From Sphaerolaimus hirsutus (taxonomy: Eukaryota > Nematoda > Chromadorea > Monhysterida > Sphaerolaimidae): 64,000 nucleotides of DNA. The position numbers were made by a program, and so were the translations under genes. Below, piece after piece: positions 1 to 11,620 of the stretch. The notes beneath the pieces were generated by a model. That model was not told the origin of the DNA. It was given only the letters and a program-made list of their open reading frames with translations, and did no database searches. Position 1 is the stretch's first letter. Each line of letters starts with the position of its first letter. Location: NCBI GenBank assembly GCA_964036195.1, contig CAXIWS010000001.1, positions 94,250 through 158,249 on the forward strand, read 5' to 3'.

Positions 1-747
1 GGCAAATCCCGATCCCGAAATCTCAAAAAACCAATCCCGATCCCGAAAAGTCAATCCCGTTTGAACCCTACCCCCGGGATCTTTTTTGTATATATTCGTA
101 CGATTGCGATAGGGGAGTATCCAGGATTTTGGAGTGGGGGGGCTGCTTGTTTACGGGGGCCGGCGAATGGGGGGCCCCCTAAAATTTTTCCCTCTATAGA
201 GACGGAAAAGCGTTTTTGCGCTAGCGCCATATAAAGGCGCCATTGGCGTTGGCGTCATCGCCAGGAACCGCTTTATATGTATGTAAATAGGCATACATAT
301 ACACGAAATGCGCAAAAAATGTGTTCTTTTCCAAGGATTTTGGTTTAAAGGAGCTGATACGCTGAAAATACAATGCATGGGGAAGAAATTGCGCGCTTGC
401 GCGCAAAATTTTTAGGAAACATCGAAAATATTTAGGAAAATTTGCATTTTCCGGGACTTTTTTGATCTCACCCCGGGAAGGAGGGGGGCTGCAGCCCCCC
501 CCCCCCCTGGATACGTCCTTGGATTGAGATTGTAATTTTTTTGTTATTTCGGAATATGAAATTGGGCAACACACGGGATCGGGATTTTGGTATAGGGATG
601 GTTATTGCAGACTTTCTTGCAATAACCATGCGTAAATGTAAACAGTTTTGGATGGATGCGAGAAAAGTGACATGGAAAATATTCGGAATATGGTCACATT
701 ATCGTGATATTTATTTAAAAATTTTGATTTTGCAATTGTTATTTCAG
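1..747. repeat. Repeat-rich flank upstream of the first host gene
   Basis: No supported coding sequence. Positions 1-60 hold degenerate repeats of 'atcccgatcccgaaa', which recur as 'gggatcgggattttgg' near 575-592. A palindromic stretch rich in GGCGCC-type words (about 220-265) recurs near 5200-5260, 58670-58705 and 59125-59155. Poly-C and poly-G runs flank it. The end (to 747) is probably an intron ending in a TTTCAG acceptor. Confidence 0.4.
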
Positions 748-2966
748 ATTGTTAGCCGGCGATTGCATGGCCGGGTGTACCAAATTCGATTCGAATTCTG
801 CAGCCCTCTGCACAAGCATTTCGAAGATGAATACGGTCGGTGTGCCGGAACAATGGTGGGTGAATTTAAATTATTTTAACTCTGGTGCATGCAGTGTAAA
901 ATCTCTTAAATTTAAAACCACTTTTACTGTCTAGGATGGAATCTAAATACTTTTCACATCTAAATTTTCATGTAGAATTTGTCTTGTCAACATTTCACGT
1001 CACTCACGTGAAACTTTTTACATCAATAATTTAATACGCAGATATATTTTCGCAACGAGTCGGCGTCATTGCCGATAAAGACCTTCGACACGGCCCACTT
1101 CGTGCAACCAGGTGGCACTCCCAAACCCTCCACAGTGTGTAGTGTAAATTGGAAAGGAAAATTCAAAGTAAACTGTCATTTGTCAAAAATTTCCAGATAT
1201 TGTTCAAATTTTTTTTTCAATATTTTAATTTTATGGACAGTTTACTTTGCATTACACTTGCAATTTACACCTTACCTTACAATTCAGAGGGTTTGGGATT
1301 GCCACTAGGCGTTTTGTGGATCAAATTGTGCACCGAATGTGACAAAAGTGGATATCGATGCGGTACGATGGAACAACTCGAAATGATGGAACACTTTTCG
1401 TTCTATGCGCCCATCCCGGAAGGATATGAGGTTATTTACATTTGTAATTTTTTATGAATTTATTTTTTTTCTAACATTATATACCGAAGTATGTTGCTTT
1501 TTGGCGTTAAATATTTTAGTAATATGTAATATTATAAAATAAATTATAAATATGTTCACAATTTTTTTTTCTGTCTGAATTCCGGACTTGGGGAAACAAT
1601 ACCGAAATTGAGAGCAGATACTTGGGAGTATTTTGGGATAGGGATATGGGATTAAATGTTTTCTTGATCTGGTTTTTTTATTTTTAGAGTGCGGTGTCCC
1701 ATTTTGTTTTTCGGGAGGTATCGTGTCTGTCAACTGCCGGAATTTCTCTGAATCACGGATACTAGTATAGATCTATGTTTAAGATATGTTACTTTACATT
1801 ACGATAATCTCATTCATTTATAGGTGACAATTTACGCGGATAGATCGACGGAATTCGTGTCGAAGGACGTCGTCAAGAAAGTCGTAGACACCGCGTACCG
1901 GCTTTGGAACACGGGCAAATTGAAGAAATTAACGTTTTTCGGCTGTGGAACTTTCGAAGACTTGAAGGCTTTCTGCGAGGTATGTTTAACGTTCAAATGT
2001 GCAAAACCAAGATTACACAATTGTACATCTTCCATGTGAAAATTTTTACGTAAAATGTTTGGCGTAAAAAAATGTATGGTTGTTTGGCATGTTTGGGGGG
2101 TTGGGAAGTTTGGCGAGAAAAATTTGACTTGAAAAGTTTAACGTGGAAAGTTTGGCGTGAAAAATCTGACGTGGAAAGTTTGGCGTGGAAAGTTTGGCGT
2201 GAAATATTTGACTTGAAAATGTGACGTGGAAAGTTTGGCGTGAAAAATTAGAATTGAAAGCCAAACTATTCACGTCGGATATTTTACATAATCGGTTTGC
2301 GCCATCATTTTACGCTGATATGTATTTTCACGGTATGAATTTACATTTATATTTCATAATCTTAATTCGAGGGAGAATTTTACATAATCGGTTTGCGCCA
2401 TCATTTTACGCTGATATGTATTTTCACAATATAAATTTACATTTACAATTTATCATCTTAACTCGAGGGAGGTAGTTCATTTTTCGTCACTTTTTCTAGG
2501 TAGTAGTTGTTCAAGGGTGGGGTACAAATATGTCGAATGTTCCCCCCCCCCCCCTAAAATGTTTAGGAAAATGTAACTTCACGGGCACTTATTCGAGTAT
2601 TTACTGTATACATGCCATGTATATATTTATTTACTTTTTTAGTTCAACGTTTACAATTTACAGCCGCTGGACATTGATAACAAGCACTTATATCGCAACG
2701 AATTGGATCGGATGCACGGGGAGCACTTCATCGGCAAGGTGGATTGTCAAAAGTTGTGCGAAATCGAGAACATCGATCAATCGTTTTGTTCACACTGCAT
2801 GGACGATGCATTGCCGCTGTTCCCGTCGTTGCGCCAAAGAGGCCGCCACATTAGGTTAATGGATGAATATCATGAATATGGTATTCACAGTAAAGGGAAG
2901 CAGGAAGGGCACGTGGAAATTGATTATGATGATAGTGGAAAGCGTTCGTTTAAGGCAATTTTGTGA
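748..2966 (+). CDS. Unidentified host gene, five 3'-terminal exons
   Basis: Exons 748-855, 1042-1111, 1309-1430, 1824-1979 and 2664-2966 have GT-AG borders and a single consistent frame ending in TGA at 2966. The 5' end lies upstream of 748 and was not found. The encoded part (about 250 aa) has several Cys pairs (CTECDKSGYRCGT in exon 3, FCSHC in exon 5) and no membrane segment. I do not recognise the family; F-box-associated or similar fast-evolving invertebrate proteins are possible. The third intron shown (1112-1308) is exactly one copy of a MITE. The last intron (1980-2663) carries minisatellite DNA. Confidence 0.6.
1112..1308 (+). mobile_element. MITE acting as an intron (introner-like), copy 1
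   Basis: The 197-bp intron begins GTGGCACTCCCAAACCCT and ends AGGGTTTGGGATTGCCACTAG, so its inverted ends supply the GT and lie next to the AG. Inside are the family's words for sub-terminal TTTACA/TGTAAA arms and a T-rich centre. Removing it joins codon phase 1 exactly between exons 1042-1111 and 1309-1430. Confidence 0.75.
2050..2472. repeat. Intronic minisatellite and 96-bp tandem duplication
   Basis: 2050-2255 is a degenerate array of units like 'gtttggcgtgaaaaattt' and 'gacgtggaaa'. 2281-2376 and 2377-2472 are two tandem copies of a 96-bp unit containing 'ataatcggtttgcgccatca'. All lie in the last intron of the 748-2966 gene. Confidence 0.7.
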
Positions 2967-3977
2967 TTGATTGATTGATTGATTGATTTAATTGTTTCTG
3001 TTCGGTAGTACGGTTCAAACGGCATCAGGAGTGTTATTTTGAACTTTCTAAATCGGTATTGGCGTTCCTGGATCTGTATTGCCTTGTTGACTTTTCAGGG
3101 AAGATATTACAAGATTAGGAGAGATACCGTTTGAATCCGTATTCACAGATAGGGTGTCAAATTTCCGTTTTCCGCAGTCAATTTTATTAAGTTCCGTTTT
3201 CCGGCTGCTGAAATTATTTTTCCGTTTTCCGGCCACCCACTAAATTTTACGTTTCCGGCGTATTTTTAGGTTTTCCGTAGTTTTACCGTTCTCCGGCTCA
3301 ATTTCCACTTTTCAAAAATTTTTCCCATTTTCAATCTTTATTTTATATGTTTCGCCTCATTTTAACTTTTTCTGGCTCAACTTTATGATTTTTGTGAAGC
3401 CAAAATTGTGAACATTAATGCAGATCAACTATGTGAATTTTATCTGTATCCAGCAAAATTCAAAAAAATTTAAACTTGCTTCAAAATTTCAGCAAATTTA
3501 TTCCATTTTCCAGGTAATTTTCGCAAAAAATTACATCTATCCGTTTCCGTTTTTCCGGCCCCTTTTTACTTTTTCCTGCCGCGGATAATTTTCCCCCCCT
3601 TTTCCGTTTTCCGCCAGTGCAATTTTATTTCCCGTTTTCCATGTCCCTTTTCCGTAAAATTTTTTTTTGACGCCCTAATCACAGGTAGCAATCCCAAGTA
3701 AATAGGTTCAAACGATATCGATATAGATAATTGATATTTTTTCAAAATTTTCGATATCGATATCGATATTTGATTTGATATGGAACATATCTATATTCGC
3801 TATTAAAATATGGTCTATATTCGATACTACAAATTTGTCGATATTCCATATATATATATTTCAATATTTTCGATATTTTGCTTTTGGTATAGCCTAGCAA
3901 AGCTGCATATTTTATTGAGATAATATATATGGATGTACAAGTGATTTTAACCAGCAGTATTTGATATCGTTTGAACC
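2967..3977. repeat. Non-coding: TTTTCCG-rich tract and a 270-bp hairpin
   Basis: After a short ATTG run, 3160-3660 is dominated by words like 'ccgttttccgg'. From 3704 to 3977 the ends 'ggttcaaacgatatcgat' and 'gatatcgtttgaacc' are inverted repeats enclosing a GATATC-rich core, so this can fold into one hairpin. No gene seen. Confidence 0.55.
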
Positions 3978-4174
3978 GTAGTCTCAAGCCCTTTCAAGTG
4001 CAAAGTAATGTGTCACATGTAAAGTCAAATGAAAAGTCAACTGTCAATTGTCATGCAAATTTCAGTAATAAAATATTTTTTTTTGTTTTCATTGACACTT
4101 TACTTTGCATGTGACTTTACATTTGACACTTACTTTACCGTTCGCCATTTACCGTATTCACTGCGCGTGCCCCC
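3978..4174. mobile_element. Introner-family MITE, copy 2 (intergenic, degenerate)
   Basis: This 197-bp copy starts GTAGTCTCAAGCCCTTTCAAG, has the same internal words (TGTCAATTGTCATGCAAATTT, TTTCATTGACACTTTACTTT) and ends GCGTGCCCCC. Its right end is decayed and no flanking exons are evident. Confidence 0.55.
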
Positions 4175-4510
4175 AAATATGTCGAAATATCTTGTCATTT
4201 TCTATTGTTTTCAGTTTATTCATTAATGCCGTTAAGTTAATAATGATTGTCGTTATATTAAATTTCTTAAATTTGTTTGTTTTAGCGTAATCGCCCTACA
4301 CACACTACTTTTCACCGTGATCGATGTGAAAACTGAAATGGCGACATGGCTCCATCCAGCCTACTCTTTTTGTATCTATGCTATATGTGCTTTAGTTTTC
4401 TAATTTACAAAGTCTTACTTTCATTAATTTAAACTCAAATTAAATTTAAATAAAATCGTTCAACCGTGTTCTTTCATTTACATGTCTTCACACAAAGCCT
4501 CGGTTAAAAA

Positions 4511-4512
<2 letters not shown>

Positions 4513-4551
<39 letters not shown>
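4513..4551. repeat. (GT)n microsatellite
   Basis: An uninterrupted GT dinucleotide run of about 19 units. Confidence 0.95.
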
Positions 4552-4552
<1 letters not shown>

Positions 4553-5123
4553 GCAAAATATTTTAATAACCTCATTCAAAAAATTAGTTGTACTCACTGC
4601 TGTATTTTCTCTCCCTGGGGGTGATTGCTTCATATTGCTCCCGAGAGGGGGAGTTAAATGAGGGGAGGGGGTCATTATTTCGGTAGAAATTTTTTGAAAT
4701 GCTTCTACAAAATCGTTAAAATACACGAAAAAGTTATAGTTAATATTTTGTAGTAATTACACAAATATTTTATGTACCGTAGTTCATCCAGATACACTCA
4801 GGGGGTTCATTTTTACACACTGAAAATTTAAGGGGGTATAACTTTCTGCATTGTACGTATAAGAACCCAAAACCATTTTTATTTACATTATCTATTACAC
4901 TACATCTAGGGAGAGGGCACGGCTGTATCCAGGGGGGTGGGGGCGGGCGATACAAGAAAGTGACCGAAAAATGCGACTTTTTCAATGTCAGCGTAAAAAA
5001 ATAATTCGCGCAGGCGCGCATTATTCAGCAGACATAAGGTATTATCATCAGATTTGCTCCATGTGGCCGCCGCAAATCTTTATAAATACACACAATGTTT
5101 TGCTCTTCGCTTCTTTGTATGTA

Positions 5124-5157
<34 letters not shown>

Positions 5158-5488
5158 GGTACATACATACATACATAGGTACATACATACATATACCGCG
5201 TTCCATGGCGCTGGCGCCAACGCCCATGGCGCCATGGCATGGCGCCTACTAATGGCGCCAGCGCCATTAAGCCACTATGTAGCTTCAATTGTAGGGGGGG
5301 CTGAGCCCCCTCCCTTGCCGCCTCCGTAAAAAAGCATACCCCCGCTCAAAAATCCTGGATACGTACCTCAGGGGGGGGGGGTATTTAGCGTGGTGCTTTA
5401 TAAGTTCATAGCTGAGAGCGGACAGTATTTCTAAGATATACGGCGCAAATAGATTGAAATGGAATGTAAACTGTCTATTGTCATCGAG
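4552..5488. repeat. Non-coding stretch with (CATA)n tracts and GGCGCC palindromes
   Basis: CATA tetranucleotide tracts run from about 5130 to 5193. 5198-5262 is a dense set of nested palindromes built on ATGGCGCC/GGCGCCAT. The rest shows no gene; several G-runs are present. Confidence 0.6.
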
Positions 5489-5657
5489 GTGGCAATCCCA
5501 AGCCCAGTAAAGTGCCAAATGTAAAGTCAAATGCAAATATAACTGTATGATAACTTTACTAATAAAATCATATTTTTTCGTTTTTATTACAATACTTTGC
5601 ATTCGACTATACATTTAACAGTTTACTTTACACATTACAGGTCTTGGGACTGCCCCC
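5489..5657. mobile_element. Introner-family MITE, copy 3 (intergenic)
   Basis: Starts GTGGCAATCCCAAGCCCAGT and ends GTCTTGGGACTGCCCCC, with internal 'aaagtcaaatgcaaa' and 'tttgcattcgactatacat' arms. It lacks a terminal AG and has no supported exons at its edges, so it is not evidently an intron here. Confidence 0.65.
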
Positions 5658-7701
5658 GGGGGAAACGTTTTTTCATGTATTACGTTGTAAATATGTTCTT
5701 TCGTTTATTTCCGATGTCGTTATTTTTTCTGTAACATATTTCAAAATTAAAATGTAAATATGTTCTTTCGTTTATTTTCGATGTCGTTTTTTTCCTGTCA
5801 GATATTTAAAAATTACATTGTAAATGATCATTTTCACTACTTCATTTTGTAAGTAAATAATGATTTCAATTTTTTTCAGTAAGATAATCAGATATTTCAA
5901 AATAAAAATGTAAATAATCACTTTCACCACTTCATTTTGTAACTATTTAAGATTTTTTCCGTTCCATAATGTGCTATTTTTTTCTAAACATTTCTTTCTT
6001 TTTTTGTAACAATATGTTTAATTAATAAAACGTAGCAGTTGATTTGTCATAATAAATTACAAATAATATAATAGCTATTGGCAAATAATTAGTAAAAATT
6101 AAAGTAAAACAATGAATAAGACCCTTGAATAAGACCCCAGGGGCGTTATTATTTCGTATGACGTTTTGGAGGGGACTTATTCAAGGGGGGTACCATTCAA
6201 GGGGGGGGACTTATTTTTTCCTCAGAACGTCCAGGAAAAATTTCACTTTATTCATTGTTTGTATGCATTCCGTCAACACATCTAATGCAGAAAATGACCA
6301 GTTCAACAAGAACAAAAACAACGTATCCATCCTAAAATTCGTGTTCATCAGCATGGTAGGTATGCATACGCTGCGTACACAAAATGTATCTGCTGTGCCG
6401 TCTCGGCCGTCGGCTAACATTCTTTTGTATTTTTCGTTTCACACACCAAACCCCATTTGCATTCGATGAATCAGCCCAGACATAGCTTTCTTTTTCTGTT
6501 TGTCTCGTTTTCATTTTCGTCTGTTGCTGATCGTTTTACCAAGAGGGGGGACTTATTCAAGGGGGCGGGTATTTTTCGAGGGGGGTATTACTCAAGGATA
6601 TACGGTATATACAAATCTCATATCGAAAAATTTTTCCTTGCTGAAAAAAACAACAACTGAACGGAATGGACAGACAACTGCTATGCTCTGGCTGACATTT
6701 TGGTTTGATGGTGCTTTCGAGATGAAAAAAACAACAAAACAAAACAAAGAAACATTTACAGTATAGTGTATTAATTATTTTCTATCTATCATATCATCAT
6801 TTTCCATCTTGTCCAATCTTTTCACGTCACAAGTCGTTTAGTCGTCGAATCTTTTCACGTCACAAGTCGTTTCGTCATCGAATCTTTTCACGTCACAAGT
6901 CGTTTCGTCGTCAAATCGTTTCCTTCAATCTTTTCACGTCAAGATGTCGTCGGATCTTTCCACGTCACCATGTCGTCGGATCTTTCTGCGTCAGATAGCT
7001 GTAATTCAAAAATCTTTCCACGTCAAAACTTTTTGCGTCAAACATTCCACGTCATCATTTCACGTTACATGCTCGAGCTCTAATTCCGGCTTTACTGTGG
7101 TTACATATCCCACCTGAATAAAGAAACTATTTGTATTACATTACAAGAGTTACATGTATTGACTGTTAAATGCACAAAAGCAATATATCATTACATCTGC
7201 ATTGTGAGAAATGTCTCACATGGAACCCAGACTTTTACTTATTCAATAGTTTTCAAGGCAGATTACAGTGTTAGACGTACACATCCATGTAAAAAAAGTT
7301 TCACACCCTTCAACTATCTGAGACAAAAAGGAAAAAAATTCACTCAAGTTTATCATAGCAGCGTGAGCTTTTTGGTTTTAAACACACACATAGCACAGCT
7401 CACGCAGCTGTGATAAACTTGAGTGAATTTACTTACTTTTGTGCATCCAATATATATTAATGTCCATTTGAGAGACGCACTTCATGTCCATTTGAGAGAC
7501 ACACTTCATCTCTATTTGCTGTGGAGGCAGCGTCCACTTTTTGTTTGGCGTTAGCCATTTTTTTACTGTAACATTTATGCCCAACTTAACTTCAAGTCAC
7601 AAATAGTGATGGCAATCAACAAGAAACAACAAGAAATTGACAACTTCTTGTAATTCTTGCACATTCTCTTGTCAAATGACATTGTGTGGGATTGGCTCCA
7701 G
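5658..7701. repeat. Non-coding: duplicated blocks, TCACGTCA minisatellite, hairpin
   Basis: 5690-5990 holds two or three diverged copies of a block containing 'atgttctttcgtttatttncgatgtcgtt'-type words. 6120-6200 and 6535-6605 carry 'cttattcaagggggg' strings. 6815-7070 is an array around 'aatcttttcacgtcacaagt'. 7338-7432 is a hairpin whose arms contain 'ttcactcaagtttatca' and its complement. No gene supported. Confidence 0.55.
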
Positions 7702-7821
7702 GTTGTGACAAAGAAGCCACGAAACTGATCCGGGAATATTTAATGCAACTGGACCACGGCTACAAAGGATTCGAGTGTCATGGCTTCTTCACGGTTTCCA
7801 GGGCTTTTCTTATCACCGTGG
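7702..7821 (+). CDS. Isolated exon resembling a gustatory-type (7tm_7) receptor C-terminus
   Basis: A 120-bp segment bounded by a CTCCAG acceptor and a GTACCT donor encodes 39 residues that include FECHGFFTVSRAFLITV. This resembles the conserved GFF-(T)-x-R segment before the last helix of arthropod and other protostome gustatory receptors. No partner exons were found within several kb, so it may be a gene remnant or an exon with long introns. The identification is by pattern memory only. Confidence 0.4.
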
Positions 7822-8804
7822 GTACCTATGAGTAAATTGTGATTCAGTAGTTCCATAAACATGGATGGATGGGGTCATAAACAATAAATACTGTATTTTT
7901 TCAAATTATCCCCCATTTGAATTGACCCCCTCCACGCCCCCTCGAAATACCCAGATCTGCAATAATTTACATCATGTATGCACTGTACATGGTATATTAA
8001 TTGCTGCCAATTAGCATCGCAGCTACACATAGACTAGTTTGTCTAGCTACCTACCGTCTCTCCTCGAAATACCTCCCCCCGTGCTGATTGTTTCAGAGTG
8101 AGAATTTTGAGGGGGGGGGGGGGTTAATCGCGGAGGGGTATTGCGAGTGGGGGTATTTCTAGGGGGGGTATTTCGAGGGGAGAAGGCTCATTATTTCGCC
8201 AGAATTTTTTGAAGTACCAGTACCGAACTGTCATCTGTAACGTACGCACATGTAGTAAAATAAAACAATAACCGCAATATGGACTTATATAAGTAAGTAG
8301 ATGGTATAAACACTGTTCGTTGCTTTTAACGTGTGTTTTGCATTGCCCGAATCACAAACCGCTGTTTGGTCATGTACGTTCTCTGTACACTCAATTTTGG
8401 GTGGGGGGGGGGTGTTTCGAGGGGGGCTAATAAATTCATAGTGGCCATTTTGAGGGGGGTATTTCGAGGGGGGTATTTCAAGGAAATACGGTATCTAAAC
8501 TGGTATGACCAAATTTGTCCTCCTTAATGATACAGCAATGTGTTTATTTTCTAAACTTTTTTGTGAACATATGCATGCTGAAGTTGGAACTGGGACCAGA
8601 GGACACTGATACAATTCCATCCTTTGCAGCTTTTTACGGGGGCAGGCAGTCTGCTAGTGATAATGTTGCAGAGCAAATGACTGAACAAATGATACATGGA
8701 TACTTCGGCGATATATTTATTGATAACGTAAATTCTCTAATAATACAACAGTCGTGCTGTATTTGTTATCTTTGTGTTTTCAGCACATTTTTAGGGGTCG
8801 CACT
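7822..8804. repeat. Non-coding stretch with 'cgaaatacccc' repeat family
   Basis: 8055-8185 and 8395-8490 hold strings such as 'gggggtatttcgaggggg' and 'ctcgaaatacctcccccc', a family seen again at 11050-11150, 14996-15205, 25765-25862 and 29145-29285. No gene supported. Confidence 0.5.
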
Positions 8805-9215
8805 GCACTATTGGAGATGTCACATTGGCGCTACACACACTGGATGTCAACTGTTTCGGTGTCTACTCCATTTTTGGTTGCATTTAGGTAGCAGGGCAAT
8901 TTTGAAGGACGCATGCGGCAATGTCAACGAGGAATTTATATTGCCATTGGACACGGTTTCGCAGCCCATAAACTAAAATTTTTTGAAAAACTGTCGGCCC
9001 AGTTGACAGGATGTCAACTGGGCCAACAGTTTTTCATAAATTTTTAGTTTATGGGCCGCGAAACCGTGTTCAAATGCACATGGCAATATAAATTCCTCTT
9101 CGACATTGCCGCATGTGCCTTTAAGAACTGTCCTGCAAGCTACAGTTTCATGAAATCGAGTTGACACTGAAACAGTTGACATCCAGTGTGTGTGGCACCA
9201 ATATTGGAGAGTGGC
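8805..9215. mobile_element. Foldback element of about 400 bp
   Basis: Left arm 8805-9004 and right arm 9012-9215 are diverged reverse complements. Matching words include 'cacactggatgtcaactg', 'aatttatattgcca' and 'cccataaactaaaa'. The centre is 'gttgacaggatgtcaac'. The arms no longer match perfectly, so this copy is older than the two hairpins at 11365 and 58326. Confidence 0.7.
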
Positions 9216-11364
9216 GCATTTTGGTAAAAGGATAGGAAATATTACTGTGAATTTGACATTTCCAGTTTTACAGTATATGGCGATGGCACCTGTCGTATTT
9301 ACCTATGCTTAGGGGTTCGCATGTCTTCATGTATCGTATTGTAAATATTTGAACTGGGGTGGTACCTTTGATGTTAATAAAAGAAAAGAAAAGTGTGTTA
9401 GAAAAAGATGAATAAAAGGGTGAAGTATGCAATAATCATGATTTACTGGACTTTTTCTCTGTGAAATTAGCCATCTTTGTCAAGTAAGAGAAAACGAAAT
9501 ATGTTGCAATTTGTGATGTAATTGCGGTTCCACCACTTCCCCTATGTGGTCGGAGGGGTAAACTGAGCTGCGAGTGAACAAACAATCCGACAAAATCACT
9601 TTATTTCAACGGGGAAAGGAAACATTTTTCCAAACACCCCTAATTTTCCACTGTCCAATGAAATGCATTGCTGTGAACAATAATAGACAGGAAAATCTGT
9701 CTAGGTAATCTGGTTAGGAAACCCCTACTCACGTCATTTTCTACTTACATTATCCCCAACTCCTACATTCAAACAACACTATCCTCCCCTATATTTTGGT
9801 ATTTATAAAAGATACAGGATATTTTTACCTGACTGAATTTTGAGACTGGGCAGTCAGTGTGTGCACAAGAATCATATTCTTCAAATTGTCGGTCAAGATT
9901 AAATATCATTGGGAACTTAAATACTGAATATCAAGTTCTGATGCTGATGGATTTAAATGAAATTAGACACAGGTCAAACAATATTTTCAATTGAAATAGC
10001 ATACAGCAAACAAGCGCCTGCATTTTTATTTGTTGAATTCAGGGACAAATGGTTTTTTGGTCTATTGTACATGAAACACGAATTACAGAATGTAGAGACA
10101 CGAAATCTTCCAGATGTCACAAGTATTACTGTTTGTTACATTGTAATGCAGAAAAAACTATTGGCATCATTTATGATAAACAATTGTTCCTTTTGGCACA
10201 AAAAAAGAAGTGGTAGCCAAGCCTAATTATGGTAAATGAACATAAGTACAAAAATTTGAAGATCTTTTTAAAACATTCTTGATTTGAAGGTCTTTATTTA
10301 TTTGATCATTTTTTATGTGAGAAATGCAAAGTATTATACATGTCACACCACTCTGGTTGTTCACAAAATTGTATATGATGTTGGTGAATCAGGCAAAATT
10401 GGTTCCATTGTATAATAGTTTGAGAAATTCTCCCAAATACACCCCCATAATAAACACCTTCCCGGACAAGTTCACCACCCATTTTTTTATTTCACTTCGA
10501 ACGCAATATCTCCGTCCATGGGGGTGTTATAAGGCTGAAACTTTGTATATATAAAGTTGTAAGACCCCCTTACTCCCCAACAATGGGGGGAGGTGCGGCG
10601 ACTCACTACAGGGTGGGTCGCCCTATATGCAACAATTTTTGTGGCGTTTTTGGTGTCCCAAGCAAGTTCACCACCCACTTGATTAGCTACACTTTGAAGG
10701 CTATATCTCCAGCTGTGAGTAACGATGGCCAAAAAAGATTCAAAAATTCGAAAACATTTTCGAATTTTCGAATTTTTTTCGGAATTTTCGAATTTTTATG
10801 TCACCCCTAGAAAAAACACTTAAAAATCGATTTATTTTTCAAAAAATTCGAAAATTCGAAAATTCGAAAATTCGAAAATAGTTTTCGAATTTTTCAGGCA
10901 ATTCAAGGCAACAAAACACATTCTTAAGTTCAACGTGCCAAATAAAGCGATAATTGATATGTGGCGCGTATGAAAAAGCGAAACGTAACAAAAAAAATTG
11001 AAATGTCATCCGCGGCGGAAGAGACAGACTTTGACACATCCGTTTTTATACCGTATTTCCTTGAAATATCCCCTCCCATCAAAATACCCCCCTCAATATT
11101 TGCCCCATGAATTTATAACCTCCCTCGAAATACCGCCCCCAAATTTGGTGTATAGAGAACGTTTGTGTGGTTTGTTATCTGGGAAACACGTTAAAAACAA
11201 TGACTGTGTTGCGTTAGAACAGTGTTTGTACCGTCTACGTACTTATATAAGTCTATAGAGTCTTATAAATGGCGGTTTTTGTTGCCTTTTTTACATCTGT
11301 GTTACTTACAAAAAAAACAATTTAGCACTGGGATTTCAGAAAAATTTCTGGCAAAGTAGTAGTG
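9216..11364. repeat. Non-coding stretch with TTCGAA palindromes
   Basis: 10735-10890 is an array of AAAATTCGAAAATT words, self-complementary as a whole. 'caagttcaccaccca' occurs twice about 195 bp apart (near 10467 and 10663). An 89-codon open frame at 9957-10226 lacks any feature of a real protein. 11050-11150 carries the 'cgaaatacccc' family. Confidence 0.45.
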
Positions 11365-11620
11365 GGAGTGGGGATTATTTTTTGTCATGCCCTGTCATGA
11401 CATAGAGAAATTTATACTCAGACAAGAACCCTCTAGCGCAAAGTCTACACTGAAATATTACACCCACCGCAATTTACTGAAGGTCGTTTCGCTTTCGCTC
11501 AACGACCTTCAGTTGCGGTGGGTGTAATATTTCAGTGTAGACTTTGCGCTAGAGGGTTCTTGTCTGAGTATAAATTTCTCTATGTCATGACAGGGCATGA
11601 CAAAAAATAATCCCCACTCC
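11365..11620. mobile_element. Foldback element A: conserved ends and core, private arms
   Basis: Structure: 26-bp end (11365-11390, begins GGAGTGGGGATTATTTTTTG), 78-bp arm (11391-11468), 48-bp core (11469-11516), complementary arm (11517-11594) and complementary end (11595-11620). The two arms are perfect reverse complements by eye. The core is itself a hairpin (stem CTGAAGGTCGTT) with a 4-nt TTTA asymmetry on one side. A second element at 58326-58571 has the same ends and core but different arms. A diverged partial core follows at about 11629-11660. Confidence 0.85.

Noticed and set aside
5489..5657. MITE copy 3 as an intron
   Set aside because: It lacks a terminal AG on either strand at the element edge and no coding exons flank it.
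8515..9182. Open frames of 153 and 69 codons on opposite strands
   Set aside because: Both fall in or beside a foldback element and mirror each other through its inverted arms.
9957..10226. 89-codon open frame as a gene
   Set aside because: No splice context, domain or composition typical of coding sequence, and it lies among repeats.
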